Positions 8,009 through 15,374 of a DNA stretch of 22,870 nt are shown one piece after another. How positions within the stretch are numbered: position 1 is the stretch's first letter; the number at the start of each line of letters is the position of its first letter. The position numbers and the translations under genes are program-made. The DNA is taken from contig DYKH01000085.1 in the NCBI GenBank assembly GCA_020722685.1, forward strand, positions 1-22,870. The letters are read 5' to 3'. Below the pieces are notes generated by a model, which had not been told where the DNA came from, searched no databases, and saw nothing but the letters and a program-made list of their open reading frames with translations. This DNA comes from Caldithrix sp. (GTDB lineage Bacteria > KSB1 > UBA2214 > DYKH01).

Positions 8009-9226
8009 ATGCGCAGCAGAGTTGCTTCGATGTCGGGCCAAATTCGAAAGCTCACACTCGAGGCAATAGAACAGCAGTGGTTCGCGGGTGCGGTGATCCG
8101 CATCGAGCAGGATAGAGAAGCCGTGTATGAGGAAGCTTTCGGCTCAGCGCTGAAAACTGAACATTTGCAAGCACCGATGGAACTTGCAACGCAATTCGAT
8201 TTGGCCTCAGTCACAAAACTTTTTACCACCACCGCATTATTAAGACTTGCAAGCGGGGGCTCGCTCAATCTTGAACAGCCTTTGATTTCAATTGCAGATG
8301 GGAGATTTGTGACGTTACTCGGAGCGCAGGATGCGACGAAAAAGCGGCAACTCGCAGATATGCTTAGGACAGTGACACTGCGCGCGCTGCTCACCCATCA
8401 GAGCGGCATACACTATTGGTATCCGTTTTATGCGGCTCACGAAAGCAATAAAATGTCGCTAGAAAATACCGAGGGACGAGGCGAGGACACGCGTACTGAC
8501 AATTTTGGGGACATTTTCGGCACCATTCTGGAAACAGTATTCACTCGATTTCCACCGCAAAACACTACCATTTACTCGGATATCAATTTCATGCTGGCGG
8601 GTCTTGCTATAACAGCTTTGACTCGCCTGCCGCTCCACGAAGCCATTCAGCAGCTTGTGTGCGCTCCATTGGGGATGGAGCACTATGGTTATAGAACGAG
8701 GAAAAACACCAGCGAGCATGAGGCGAAAAACAGCGCAGGCTCCGCATTCGCGGCCACGGAATTCGGCAACCGCATCGAAATGAAAATGGTGGAGAACCTC
8801 GGTCTCCGGTTTTCCGCGTGGCGACCTCTCGAAGAGCCTATTATCGGAGCGCCGAATGATGGAAACTGCCACTATTTCTTCCATGGTGTCGCGGGGCATG
8901 CCGGCATCTTTGCGACAGCGGCCGAATTGTGCGCCCTGGGGAATATATATGCAACAACGGGCAACACCAATTATCTTGCAGACGATTTGCGGGAAGAAGC
9001 CATCACCGACCATGGCAATGGGCGCGGGCTCGGTTTCCAGTTCAGCCCGATCTATCCTCAGGGATGCGGTCACACAGGCTTTACCGGCACCTATCTCTTT
9101 ATCAGTCAAAAACGGCATCTCAGCCTGAGCATTCTCACCAACAGACTACATGTTGCCGAGCCTCGCGATATCAATCCGTTCAGAAAGGCGATCGCGGAGA
9201 TCGTGATCGGCGGCTCGAGGTACTGA
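8009..9226 (+). CDS. Beta-lactamase-fold serine hydrolase, AmiE-like candidate muropeptide amidase
   Basis: A 405-residue class-C beta-lactamase-fold hydrolase. The catalytic motifs are S67-V-T-K70, Y189-S-D191 and the H355-T-G box in GHTGFTGT. LLTHQSGI (127-134) and a D-G-N...HGVAGHAGIFATAAELC block (284-308) also fit. The D-x-N...GVAGHAG block is familiar from the group containing Bacillus AmiE, an N-acetylmuramyl-L-alanine amidase in the mur operon. There is no signal peptide, so it should act in the cytoplasm, after import. A second ATG at 8030 is a possible start. The operon with anmK and a peptide importer favours a MurNAc-peptide amidase over antibiotic resistance. Esterase or D-amino peptidase activity is the alternative. 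Confidence 0.85.
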   Translation: MRSRVASMSGQIRKLTLEAIEQQWFAGAVIRIEQDREAVYEEAFGSALKTEHLQAPMELATQFDLASVTKLFTTTALLRLASGGSLNLEQPLISIADGRFVTLLGAQDATKKRQLADMLRTVTLRALLTHQSGIHYWYPFYAAHESNKMSLENTEGRGEDTRTDNFGDIFGTILETVFTRFPPQNTTIYSDINFMLAGLAITALTRLPLHEAIQQLVCAPLGMEHYGYRTRKNTSEHEAKNSAGSAFAATEFGNRIEMKMVENLGLRFSAWRPLEEPIIGAPNDGNCHYFFHGVAGHAGIFATAAELCALGNIYATTGNTNYLADDLREEAITDHGNGRGLGFQFSPIYPQGCGHTGFTGTYLFISQKRHLSLSILTNRLHVAEPRDINPFRKAIAEIVIGGSRY

Positions 9227-9237
9227 TCGCCGACACA

Positions 9238-10431
9238 TCAGCTCAACATTCTCATGCATTCAATGAGGGCGCGTGGAATATGGAACATGCCTTTCCATTT
9301 TCCAGCTTTCAGCAGAAGCGAGGGAGACCCATCCCTATGGAGGTAGCCGAACCATTCCCCAAATTCAGGATCCCTGAAATGTTCCCACGTCCACTTTTTA
9401 ATAGTCGCAAACCAATCGAAAAATTCGGGATTTTTTGTCATGGTGTAGGCGCGCAGGAATGCACATAGTGCTTCGGCGTGAACCCACCAGAGTTTCATGT
9501 CCCACTCCAGCTTTTCAGGAGGCAAGCCTTTAAAATCCAGGTAATAATACAAACCACCGTATGTAGCATCCCATCCACGCTGTGCTGTCCACAGCATGGC
9601 TTCCGTCACCAGTGAAATAGCATCTTCGGTACTGAGGTCCGTCAGGGCGAGCACATCGCTTCCGTATTTGTCGATAGCCTCGAGTAAAAACCACAGGGTC
9701 TCGAGCGTATGGCCAGGCGAAAGCAATCTCCCTTCCATTCCCTGAGGGTGGTTTCCATCAGCCATCATCCTCTCAAAGACTACCTTATTTCCCCTGTCGA
9801 TGTGGAGGGTCAGTATCGATTTTGCGCTTTCGGCGATAATGGGAATCAGTGTATCTGTTTCGATAATTCCCTCGAACACTTGACTGAGCCAGAGCTGAAT
9901 CATGGGAAGCGCCATGGCGCGGACAGGCCTATTTTCTACTATTTGCTTTGTCCAGATTCCTTTAGGATTCGATTTTCGCTCCTGAATACGCTTCCATGTT
10001 GCAATGGCGCTTTCAATAGCCCACGACTCTCCAGAAGCCACGCCATATTCCGCGAGCCCTGCGGCGCAGAAACAATCAGAGAACATGTTGTAAGGCTGGA
10101 CGAGAGGATTCCCCCACCTGTCAAGAGAAAAGTAATAATCTCCATTTGGCGCCTTTCCAAATTGGCGAATAAAATTCGCACCTCCGGCGGCCATTTCAAG
10201 CCAGTGCGGCTTCTTCTCTATTGTTCGGTACAGATGCGACCAGCACCATAGCTCGCGTCCCTGCATCCAAAGAAATTTGTCGGTATCGAATATGGTTCCA
10301 TCTCTGTCAAGACAGGAAAAATAGCCACCGGCTTCTCTGTCGATGCTGTATTTCCCCCAAAATGGAACGATATTGTTTAACAGTTCATCTTTGAATTCAT
10401 TCGAAATAGAGTTTTGTTCGGCTTCGGTCAT
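9238..10431 (-). CDS. N-acylglucosamine 2-epimerase (AGE/renin-binding protein) family
   Basis: A 397-residue (alpha/alpha)6-barrel sugar epimerase. Family landmarks are FLWMQGRELWCWSHLYR near the N-terminus, EGRLLSPGHTLETLWFLLEA (His of the active site), KLWWVHAEALCAFLRAY, then DPEFGEWFGYLHRDG and KWKGMFHIPRALIECMRML at the C-terminus. The last two match the renin-binding/GlcNAc 2-epimerase branch better than cellobiose epimerases. The start at 10431 overlaps the preceding permease stop as ATGA; an open extension upstream lies inside that permease and is rejected. Known enzymes interconvert free GlcNAc and ManNAc. Here it is the last gene of a sugar-importer operon, so it may act on the imported amino sugar. 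The substrate is not established. Confidence 0.88.
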   Translation of the reverse strand: MTEAEQNSISNEFKDELLNNIVPFWGKYSIDREAGGYFSCLDRDGTIFDTDKFLWMQGRELWCWSHLYRTIEKKPHWLEMAAGGANFIRQFGKAPNGDYYFSLDRWGNPLVQPYNMFSDCFCAAGLAEYGVASGESWAIESAIATWKRIQERKSNPKGIWTKQIVENRPVRAMALPMIQLWLSQVFEGIIETDTLIPIIAESAKSILTLHIDRGNKVVFERMMADGNHPQGMEGRLLSPGHTLETLWFLLEAIDKYGSDVLALTDLSTEDAISLVTEAMLWTAQRGWDATYGGLYYYLDFKGLPPEKLEWDMKLWWVHAEALCAFLRAYTMTKNPEFFDWFATIKKWTWEHFRDPEFGEWFGYLHRDGSPSLLLKAGKWKGMFHIPRALIECMRMLS

Positions 10432-11282
10432 TTTATCGCCCCTGCGGTCATTCCTTTGATGAAATATTTCGCCATGAACAAATACAGTATCAGGACTGGC
10501 AATATAGCAATAGTCAGAGCGGTAAAGAGAAGGCTCCAATCTGTGCTGTATTGCCCGAAAAAATTGGTCAAGCCCAGAGGCAGTGGTTTATAGGCTGGAT
10601 TTTGAATAAAAACAAGCGGAAAGAAAAAGTCATTCCAGATTGGAACGGCATTGTAGATTGTCACAAGTGCAATGGCTGGCGCTATAACTGGCATTATCAC
10701 CCTGCGATAGATCATCCAATCGTTACAGCCGTCGATGCGAGCAGCATACTCAAGGTCTTTTGGTATTGTTTTCATGAAACCCGATAATATGAATATGGTT
10801 GAAGGTAAACCCATGGCGATGAAGATCAGAATCACCGATACCGGCTTGTCGACGAAACCCATTTTTTTCATGAGAATGAAGAGTGGGATTATGGCAGCCT
10901 TCAGTGGAAGCATTATTCCTGAGAGAAAAAGCATATAGACTGCAGTTCTCATGCGATATGCATAGCGCGAGACACCGTATGCAGCCATTGAACCAAACAG
11001 CAGAACAAAGATCATAGATATGGTAGTCATCCACACACTGTTGAAAAAGAAGCGCCCGAATCCTCTGTCTATCCAGACGGTTTTATAGTTCGAGAAGTCG
11101 AGCCTCTGGGGGAGCGCAAAGGGGAATCGAAGGATTTCGCGGGTGGATTTGAATGAGGAGACTATCATATTGAAAAGTGGATAGAAAATGACGAGGGAAT
11201 AACATATGAACGCTATTTGAACAAGAATAATGATTATTTTCTTGCCAGGAGGGCTATTCCTAAGTCTGAGATCAGAGGTCAT
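10428..11282 (-). CDS. Carbohydrate ABC transporter permease, MalG/UgpE type
   Basis: Inner-membrane permease, 284 residues. It has the MalG-type layout: an N-terminal helix, the segment VSSFKSTREILRFPFALPQR, and the EAA loop near AARIDGCNDWMIYRRVIMPV. The short C-terminal tail ends in KYFIKGMTAGAIK, typical of the CUT1 family. It overlaps the partner permease by 4 bp (ATGA) upstream and the epimerase by 4 bp downstream, so the three are translationally coupled. Substrate is unknown; an amino sugar is favoured by the neighbours. Confidence 0.93.
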   Translation of the reverse strand: MTSDLRLRNSPPGKKIIIILVQIAFICYSLVIFYPLFNMIVSSFKSTREILRFPFALPQRLDFSNYKTVWIDRGFGRFFFNSVWMTTISMIFVLLFGSMAAYGVSRYAYRMRTAVYMLFLSGIMLPLKAAIIPLFILMKKMGFVDKPVSVILIFIAMGLPSTIFILSGFMKTIPKDLEYAARIDGCNDWMIYRRVIMPVIAPAIALVTIYNAVPIWNDFFFPLVFIQNPAYKPLPLGLTNFFGQYSTDWSLLFTALTIAILPVLILYLFMAKYFIKGMTAGAIK

Positions 11283-12190
11283 AGTTCGACCTCCTTCTTT
11301 CCGAGCCCCACGATTGAGGCGACCGAAGCGAGGAAGGTGAGCAAGTATATGACGACTCCTATCGCTGAACCTATGCCGATCTCGGGATTTCCCGAGTCAA
11401 CCGAGCCAAAAGCCGTCCTGTAGAAAAGCGTCCCTATCGTATCAGTCGAAAAATTCGGGGCGCCGTCGAGCCCAGCCATGGTATAGATTTGCTCAAACAC
11501 ATTCAAACTTCCAATGATTGTCAGTACGGTGATGATCAGAATGGAAGGCATGATGAGCGGCAGAATGACTTTGAAGAACACTCGCCTGTCGCTGGCGCCA
11601 TCCAGCCATGCAGCCTCCAGGCAATCTATCGGTACATTGTCGATTGCCGCGAGGAAAACTAGGCTAGGAAAGCCTATCCATCTCCAAATATTCACGAATA
11701 TGATGGAAAAAGTGGCTATATTTTCGTCCCCGAGCCATGCCCGCGCCAATTGGGGCAATCCAGCCACCTTCAAGAATCCGTTAACCAGTCCATTGGGCTT
11801 AAGGTAGAGACTCCATAGGAAACCAACAGCGACAATTGAAAACAGCACTGGAATGAATATGATTCTCTTATAGAACTCATGCGCCCATATCCTGCGTGAG
11901 AGAAAATAACCGATCAGAAGCCCTCCAATATTCTGAATGAGCATGGTGATTAAAAACCAAAGCCCATTATTGTAAAGAGCATTGAAAAATCTCGTTTTAT
12001 ATGGTTCGGTGAAAAACACCCTCCGAAAATTCTCAAGACCAATGAAGTTCTTTCGTATCAATTGTTGCCATGAAAAAAGGCTGTTGAATAATGACATGAA
12101 AAGGGGCAGCAGGATGATACAAAAGACAATGACAAGTGCTGGAGAGATAAAAAAAAGAATCCATCTTCTTTCGGCGGTCTTTTTATTCAT
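11279..12190 (-). CDS. Carbohydrate ABC transporter permease, MalF/UgpA type
   Basis: Inner-membrane permease, 303 residues, CUT1 family. It starts with a first helix of type RRWILFFISPALVIVFCIILL. It carries the EAA loop in CLEAAWLDGASDRRVFFKVI followed by LPLIMPS. It pairs with the MalG-type permease, whose ATG overlaps its stop. Only a weak ribosome site (GGAAAT) precedes it, and the 95-bp gap to the binding-protein gene holds a hairpin. No MalK/MsmK-type ATPase is encoded in the window, so the importer must borrow one from elsewhere. Confidence 0.93.
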   Translation of the reverse strand: MNKKTAERRWILFFISPALVIVFCIILLPLFMSLFNSLFSWQQLIRKNFIGLENFRRVFFTEPYKTRFFNALYNNGLWFLITMLIQNIGGLLIGYFLSRRIWAHEFYKRIIFIPVLFSIVAVGFLWSLYLKPNGLVNGFLKVAGLPQLARAWLGDENIATFSIIFVNIWRWIGFPSLVFLAAIDNVPIDCLEAAWLDGASDRRVFFKVILPLIMPSILIITVLTIIGSLNVFEQIYTMAGLDGAPNFSTDTIGTLFYRTAFGSVDSGNPEIGIGSAIGVVIYLLTFLASVASIVGLGKKEVEL

Positions 12191-12234
12191 CGCGATTTCC
12201 GCTATTAAAAGCAGCGTATTCCTTTAAATGCGCT

Positions 12235-12269
12235 CGGGCATCCTCGCCGCAATTGAGGCAGGATGCCCG
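12235..12269 (-). terminator. Intercistronic hairpin between sugar-binding protein and permease genes
   Basis: Perfect 10-bp arms CGGGCATCCT (12235-12244) and AGGATGCCCG (12260-12269) enclose 15 nt that can pair further (GCC/GGC). No U-run follows on the minus strand. Attenuation or mRNA stabilisation is more likely than complete termination. Confidence 0.65.
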
Positions 12270-12285
12270 ATTGGTGCCTAACTAA

Positions 12286-13533
12286 TTATTTCCTTTTGAA
12301 TGGTTCATAATAGGTGGCGATTCCTTCCTGAACCTGCTTACACACCTCTGCAGCATCGATTTTGCCTGCCATGAATCCTTGCAGTGCAGACTGTATCAGC
12401 GCTGAACCTGTCGGCTGATTGTATCTGAATCCTACGAGGAAGATATAAGGAGTGCTGTATTTCTGGAGAGAAATGACTTTCGTAATATATGGCGATGCGC
12501 TCGTATCGACGCCGGGAACTGCAGAAACCTGTCGAAGCTCGCGGATAAAGAAATCTCCGGTTTCTTTGCTCGCAAAGAATCGCAGCAGTTTTGCTGCAGC
12601 TTCTTTCTGCTTCGACGCTGAGTTCATGCTGAAATTGCCATCGGCATACACGGAAACATAATGCGGGTTGCCCTTTTTAGCAGTTGGACCAGGGAATACA
12701 TCAAACTCCAACTTTGGATTCTGTGAGGCAAAATAACCGGCTTCGAAAGATCCACCGATAAAGTGGGCTGCCGTTTCATTGATGAATGCCGATTGCATAT
12801 CCGTATAGCTTACGCCCATGTACAAGTCCGGCATATAAGGAGTGAGCTCCTTGAGCTTATCGATTGCAGACACGAATCTGGGGTCTTGGAAGGTCGTTTT
12901 GCCTACAACTACCGCATTATAAAAATCATTTGCGCCATAGAAGTTCGGGCACAGCGATCCCATCATTACTTCCAGCGTCCAGCCTTCCTTGCCGCCATTT
13001 GCCAGAGCTTGATAACCCGCTTTTTTGGCCACCGCACAATTTGCGAGGAAATCGTCCCATGTTTCCGGAACCTTCAGCCCAAGTTCCTGATAGATTTTTT
13101 TGTTATAGAAAACGAAAAGGGTCTGAGAGGCAAAAGGAACTCCATATATTTTTTCATCTTTTATCGATACCGCACCTCTCAATACATCTTTGTTGAAATT
13201 CTTCAACTCCGGCACCCATTTTTCGAGGCTTTCCATGTAGCCCGATTGTGCAAATGTCTCGAGACCGCCATAAGCCCTGCTCTGGAATATATCGGGGCCG
13301 GAGCCTCCCGAGAGCGCTGCAGATAGAATGGTATTGTATTCGGTATTCTTAAAAGCCGTGAGCTTGACTGTGATGCCGGGATTCAATTTTTCGAATGTAG
13401 CGAGAAGTTTTTCGTATTTCTCTGTATCTTCCGGTCGCCATGTCCAGAATGTCAGTTCGGTCTTCTGAGCTACAACGGGTAGTGCCATCAGCAACGCAAA
13501 GACAAGGGCGAAGAGCCAATGTGCTTTTTTCAT
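12286..13533 (-). CDS. Carbohydrate ABC transporter solute-binding protein (SBP family 1)
   Basis: A 415-residue extracytoplasmic sugar-binding protein. Residues 1-22 form a signal peptide (MKKAHWLFALVFALLMALPV, cleavage near VVAQ). The mature chain starts KTELTFWTWRPED and continues with ATFEKLNPGITVKLTAF, typical of family-1 binding proteins, and has GSGPDIFQSRAYGG. There is no lipobox Cys. AGGAGGTTGT sits directly before the ATG. It is the first gene of the sugar-importer operon and is divergent from the esterase-murQ-murR operon. This placement suggests that its ligand is a cell-wall amino sugar such as anhydro-MurNAc or a GlcNAc-containing disaccharide. The ligand is inferred, not visible in the sequence. 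Confidence 0.92.
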   Translation of the reverse strand: MKKAHWLFALVFALLMALPVVAQKTELTFWTWRPEDTEKYEKLLATFEKLNPGITVKLTAFKNTEYNTILSAALSGGSGPDIFQSRAYGGLETFAQSGYMESLEKWVPELKNFNKDVLRGAVSIKDEKIYGVPFASQTLFVFYNKKIYQELGLKVPETWDDFLANCAVAKKAGYQALANGGKEGWTLEVMMGSLCPNFYGANDFYNAVVVGKTTFQDPRFVSAIDKLKELTPYMPDLYMGVSYTDMQSAFINETAAHFIGGSFEAGYFASQNPKLEFDVFPGPTAKKGNPHYVSVYADGNFSMNSASKQKEAAAKLLRFFASKETGDFFIRELRQVSAVPGVDTSASPYITKVISLQKYSTPYIFLVGFRYNQPTGSALIQSALQGFMAGKIDAAEVCKQVQEGIATYYEPFKRK

Positions 13534-13574
13534 ACAACCTCCTAAAGATAGCTCGAAATGTAAAAGATATTTTC

Positions 13575-13602
13575 ATTTTAAAGGGTATTTTAACGTTGTC
13601 AA
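13575..13602 (-). promoter_or_regulatory. Candidate sigma-70 promoter of the sugar-importer operon
   Basis: On the minus strand TTGACA (13597-13602) is followed after 16 bp by TAAAAT (13575-13580), about 40 bp before the binding-protein start, in an A+T-rich tract. Confidence 0.6.
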
Positions 13603-13666
13603 TAATAAAAAATGAAAGAAAATTAAAAAAAAATTTCACAATATACTTCATCTTGGAATTCGAACA

Positions 13667-13675
13667 TGCTATATT
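13667..13675 (+). promoter_or_regulatory. Candidate extended -10 promoter of the esterase-murQ-murR operon
   Basis: TGCTATATT carries a TGN extension and a -10-like TATATT (13670-13675). The expected -35 position (13647-13652, TTCATC) is poor. The predicted start lies just before the inverted repeat at 13689. Confidence 0.4.
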
Positions 13676-13688
13676 TGCAAAAGAAGTC

Positions 13689-13713
13689 TCTTCACAATGT
13701 ATAGCTGTGAAGA
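13689..13713. promoter_or_regulatory. Candidate operator: 8-bp perfect inverted repeat TCTTCACA-N9-TGTGAAGA
   Basis: The two arms are exact reverse complements. They lie in the divergent promoter region, 35 bp before the start of the esterase gene and just downstream of its probable promoter. This fits a repressor site, and the RpiR-type regulator encoded at the end of this operon is the obvious candidate binder. Confidence 0.5.
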
Positions 13714-13748
13714 ATTACTCAAACGAGCCTGAAATAGGGAGGGCTATT

Positions 13749-14438
13749 TTGCCTAAGTCCTCATTTGAACTCGAAAAAATAAGAATTCTTTGCTATGGGG
13801 ATTCAAATACATGGGGATATGATCCTGAAAATGGCCTTCGATATCCTCCCGAAAGCAGATGGCCCATAGTTATGGGAATGAATCTCCCTGAAGGATGGAT
13901 TGTCATTGAAGAAGGATTACCGGGGCGAACGACGGTTTTCGAAGATCCACTGACGCCTTTCAGAAAAGGCGCCGGTTTATTGTCGATGTTGCTCGAGACG
14001 CACATGCCGCTCGACCTTGTAATTCTCATGCTTGGGACAAATGATGCCAAATCTCGCTTCTCTGCATCCGCCTACGACATTGGCCTTGGTGTAGGCGTTC
14101 TTGTCGATGAAGTGAGGGGCTTCCCCTTCGAAGTGAGATGCGGGCGCAGCCCAAGCATATTGATCATAGCTCCTCCGAAGATACATGCTGTCCAGGGGAC
14201 TCCTGAGAGTTTTATCGGAGCTCCCGAAAAATCAGGGAATTTTGCACAGGTATTCCAGAAAATCGCCGAAGAAAAGCATTGCCTGTTCTTCGACGCTGAT
14301 AAAGTCGTCGCGAGCAGTCTCATAGATGGATTACATCTTTCTGCTGAGGCTCAGAGAGAACTAGGGAGAGCGATTGCTCACTATATCGTCCCAATACTAC
14401 TGGAAAGGAACGCATATGGACATTCACTCGATCGATGA
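13749..14438 (+). CDS. SGNH/GDSL-family esterase (arylesterase-like)
   Basis: A 229-residue SGNH hydrolase. Block I is RILCYGDSNTWGYDP with the nucleophile Ser, followed by RYPPESRWP, EEGLPGRTTVFEDPL and LDLVILMLGTNDAK (block III). The C-terminal DGLHLSAEAQ supplies the Asp and His. I chose the TTG at 13749 because GGGAGGG lies 5 bp upstream and the length then fits the family; the frame stays open further upstream but reads as low-complexity A+T-rich sequence. There is no signal peptide. Its end overlaps murQ by 23 bp. Relatives are arylesterases and acetyl esterases. Removal of O-acetyl groups from MurNAc is a possible role from context only. Confidence 0.87.
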   Translation: MPKSSFELEKIRILCYGDSNTWGYDPENGLRYPPESRWPIVMGMNLPEGWIVIEEGLPGRTTVFEDPLTPFRKGAGLLSMLLETHMPLDLVILMLGTNDAKSRFSASAYDIGLGVGVLVDEVRGFPFEVRCGRSPSILIIAPPKIHAVQGTPESFIGAPEKSGNFAQVFQKIAEEKHCLFFDADKVVASSLIDGLHLSAEAQRELGRAIAHYIVPILLERNAYGHSLDR

Positions 14439-15363
14439 TTATTTCGAACGTGCGACCACCGAATCTCGCAATGTCCGATCCGCAAATATCGACAAGCTTC
14501 CAATTATAGAAATATTGCGCATTATCAATGAGGAAGACAAAGGTGTACCTTTTGCAATCGAGAAAGCTCTTCCTGCCATAACTGCGCTGATCGAGGACAT
14601 TGTCCATGCGTTCAATCGTGGTGGACGACTTGTCTACATCGGCGCTGGAACATCGGGGAGGCTTGGTGTTCTCGATGCATCGGAGTGCCCACCGACGTTT
14701 GGAGTTCCTCCCGGGATGGTGATAGGCATTATCGCTGGGGGAGATGCTGCCCTGCGAAACTCAATTGAAGGGGCAGAAGATCAGCCGGAAGAGGGAGCGA
14801 AAGCGCTGCGCAATATCAATTTCTGTGCTTTGGATGTCCTCGTTGGCATCACTGCATCAGGTTCCGCGCCTTATGTGCTAGGTGCAATGCAGTATGCAAA
14901 GCAACAGGGAGCTGTGGTAGGAGCGATTTCCTGCAACCGTGAATCGAAGACCTTCGCACTTGCCCACCATCGAATACTCATTGAAGTAGGCCCTGAGGTC
15001 ATCACTGGTTCCACCAGGATGAAAGCGGGCACCGCCCAGAAACTCGTACTCAACATGATCTCCACGACCAGCATGATACGGATAGGGAAAGTGTATGGAA
15101 ATCTGATGGTGGATCTCACGCCTGTCAATCGGAAGCTTGTGGACCGCTCGAAACGGCTTATCCTTCAAGCAACGGGTTGCACCAAGGATGAAGCGGAGGC
15201 GGCCTACCTTGCTTCAGGTGGAAATCCCAAAATTGCCATCCTGATGATTGCGCTCGGAATAGGTCCCGAAGAGGCAGCGGAGCTCCTCAATAAAGGGCAT
15301 GGTCGCATTGCCGATGCATTGCAATTGTATCAATCCATCAAAGAGCATTCTGCACGTGTGTAA
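14416..15363 (+). CDS. murQ: N-acetylmuramic acid 6-phosphate etherase
   Basis: MurQ cleaves the D-lactyl ether of MurNAc-6-phosphate, giving GlcNAc-6-phosphate and D-lactate. The 315-residue protein has the SIS fold with YIGAGTSGRLGVLDASECPP (74-93), in which E90 corresponds to the catalytic Glu83 of the E. coli enzyme, and NSIEGAEDQ (115-123), in which E121 corresponds to Glu114. VGITASGSAPYVLGAM, ITGSTRMKAGTAQKLVLNMI and the C-terminal NKGHGRIADAL also fit. The start at 14416 follows GGAAAGGA and lies inside the end of the esterase gene. It uses the product of AnmK, and a MurR-like regulator follows 11 bp later. Confidence 0.96.
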   Translation: MDIHSIDDYFERATTESRNVRSANIDKLPIIEILRIINEEDKGVPFAIEKALPAITALIEDIVHAFNRGGRLVYIGAGTSGRLGVLDASECPPTFGVPPGMVIGIIAGGDAALRNSIEGAEDQPEEGAKALRNINFCALDVLVGITASGSAPYVLGAMQYAKQQGAVVGAISCNRESKTFALAHHRILIEVGPEVITGSTRMKAGTAQKLVLNMISTTSMIRIGKVYGNLMVDLTPVNRKLVDRSKRLILQATGCTKDEAEAAYLASGGNPKIAILMIALGIGPEEAAELLNKGHGRIADALQLYQSIKEHSARV

Positions 15364-15374
15364 GAGGAATCAGT

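Noticed and set aside
8009..9226. Beta-lactam resistance gene
   Set aside because: The fold motifs are shared by many hydrolases. It has no signal peptide, carries the AmiE-like GVAGHAG block and lies in a muropeptide operon.
9238..13533. Sialic acid utilisation cluster
   Set aside because: An AGE epimerase is present, but there is no NanA lyase, NanK kinase or NanE, and the neighbours are MurNAc genes.
13440..13748. N-terminal extension of the SGNH esterase from an upstream ATG
   Set aside because: It would overlap the divergent binding-protein gene and both promoters, and the translation is low-complexity. TTG at 13749 has the ribosome site.
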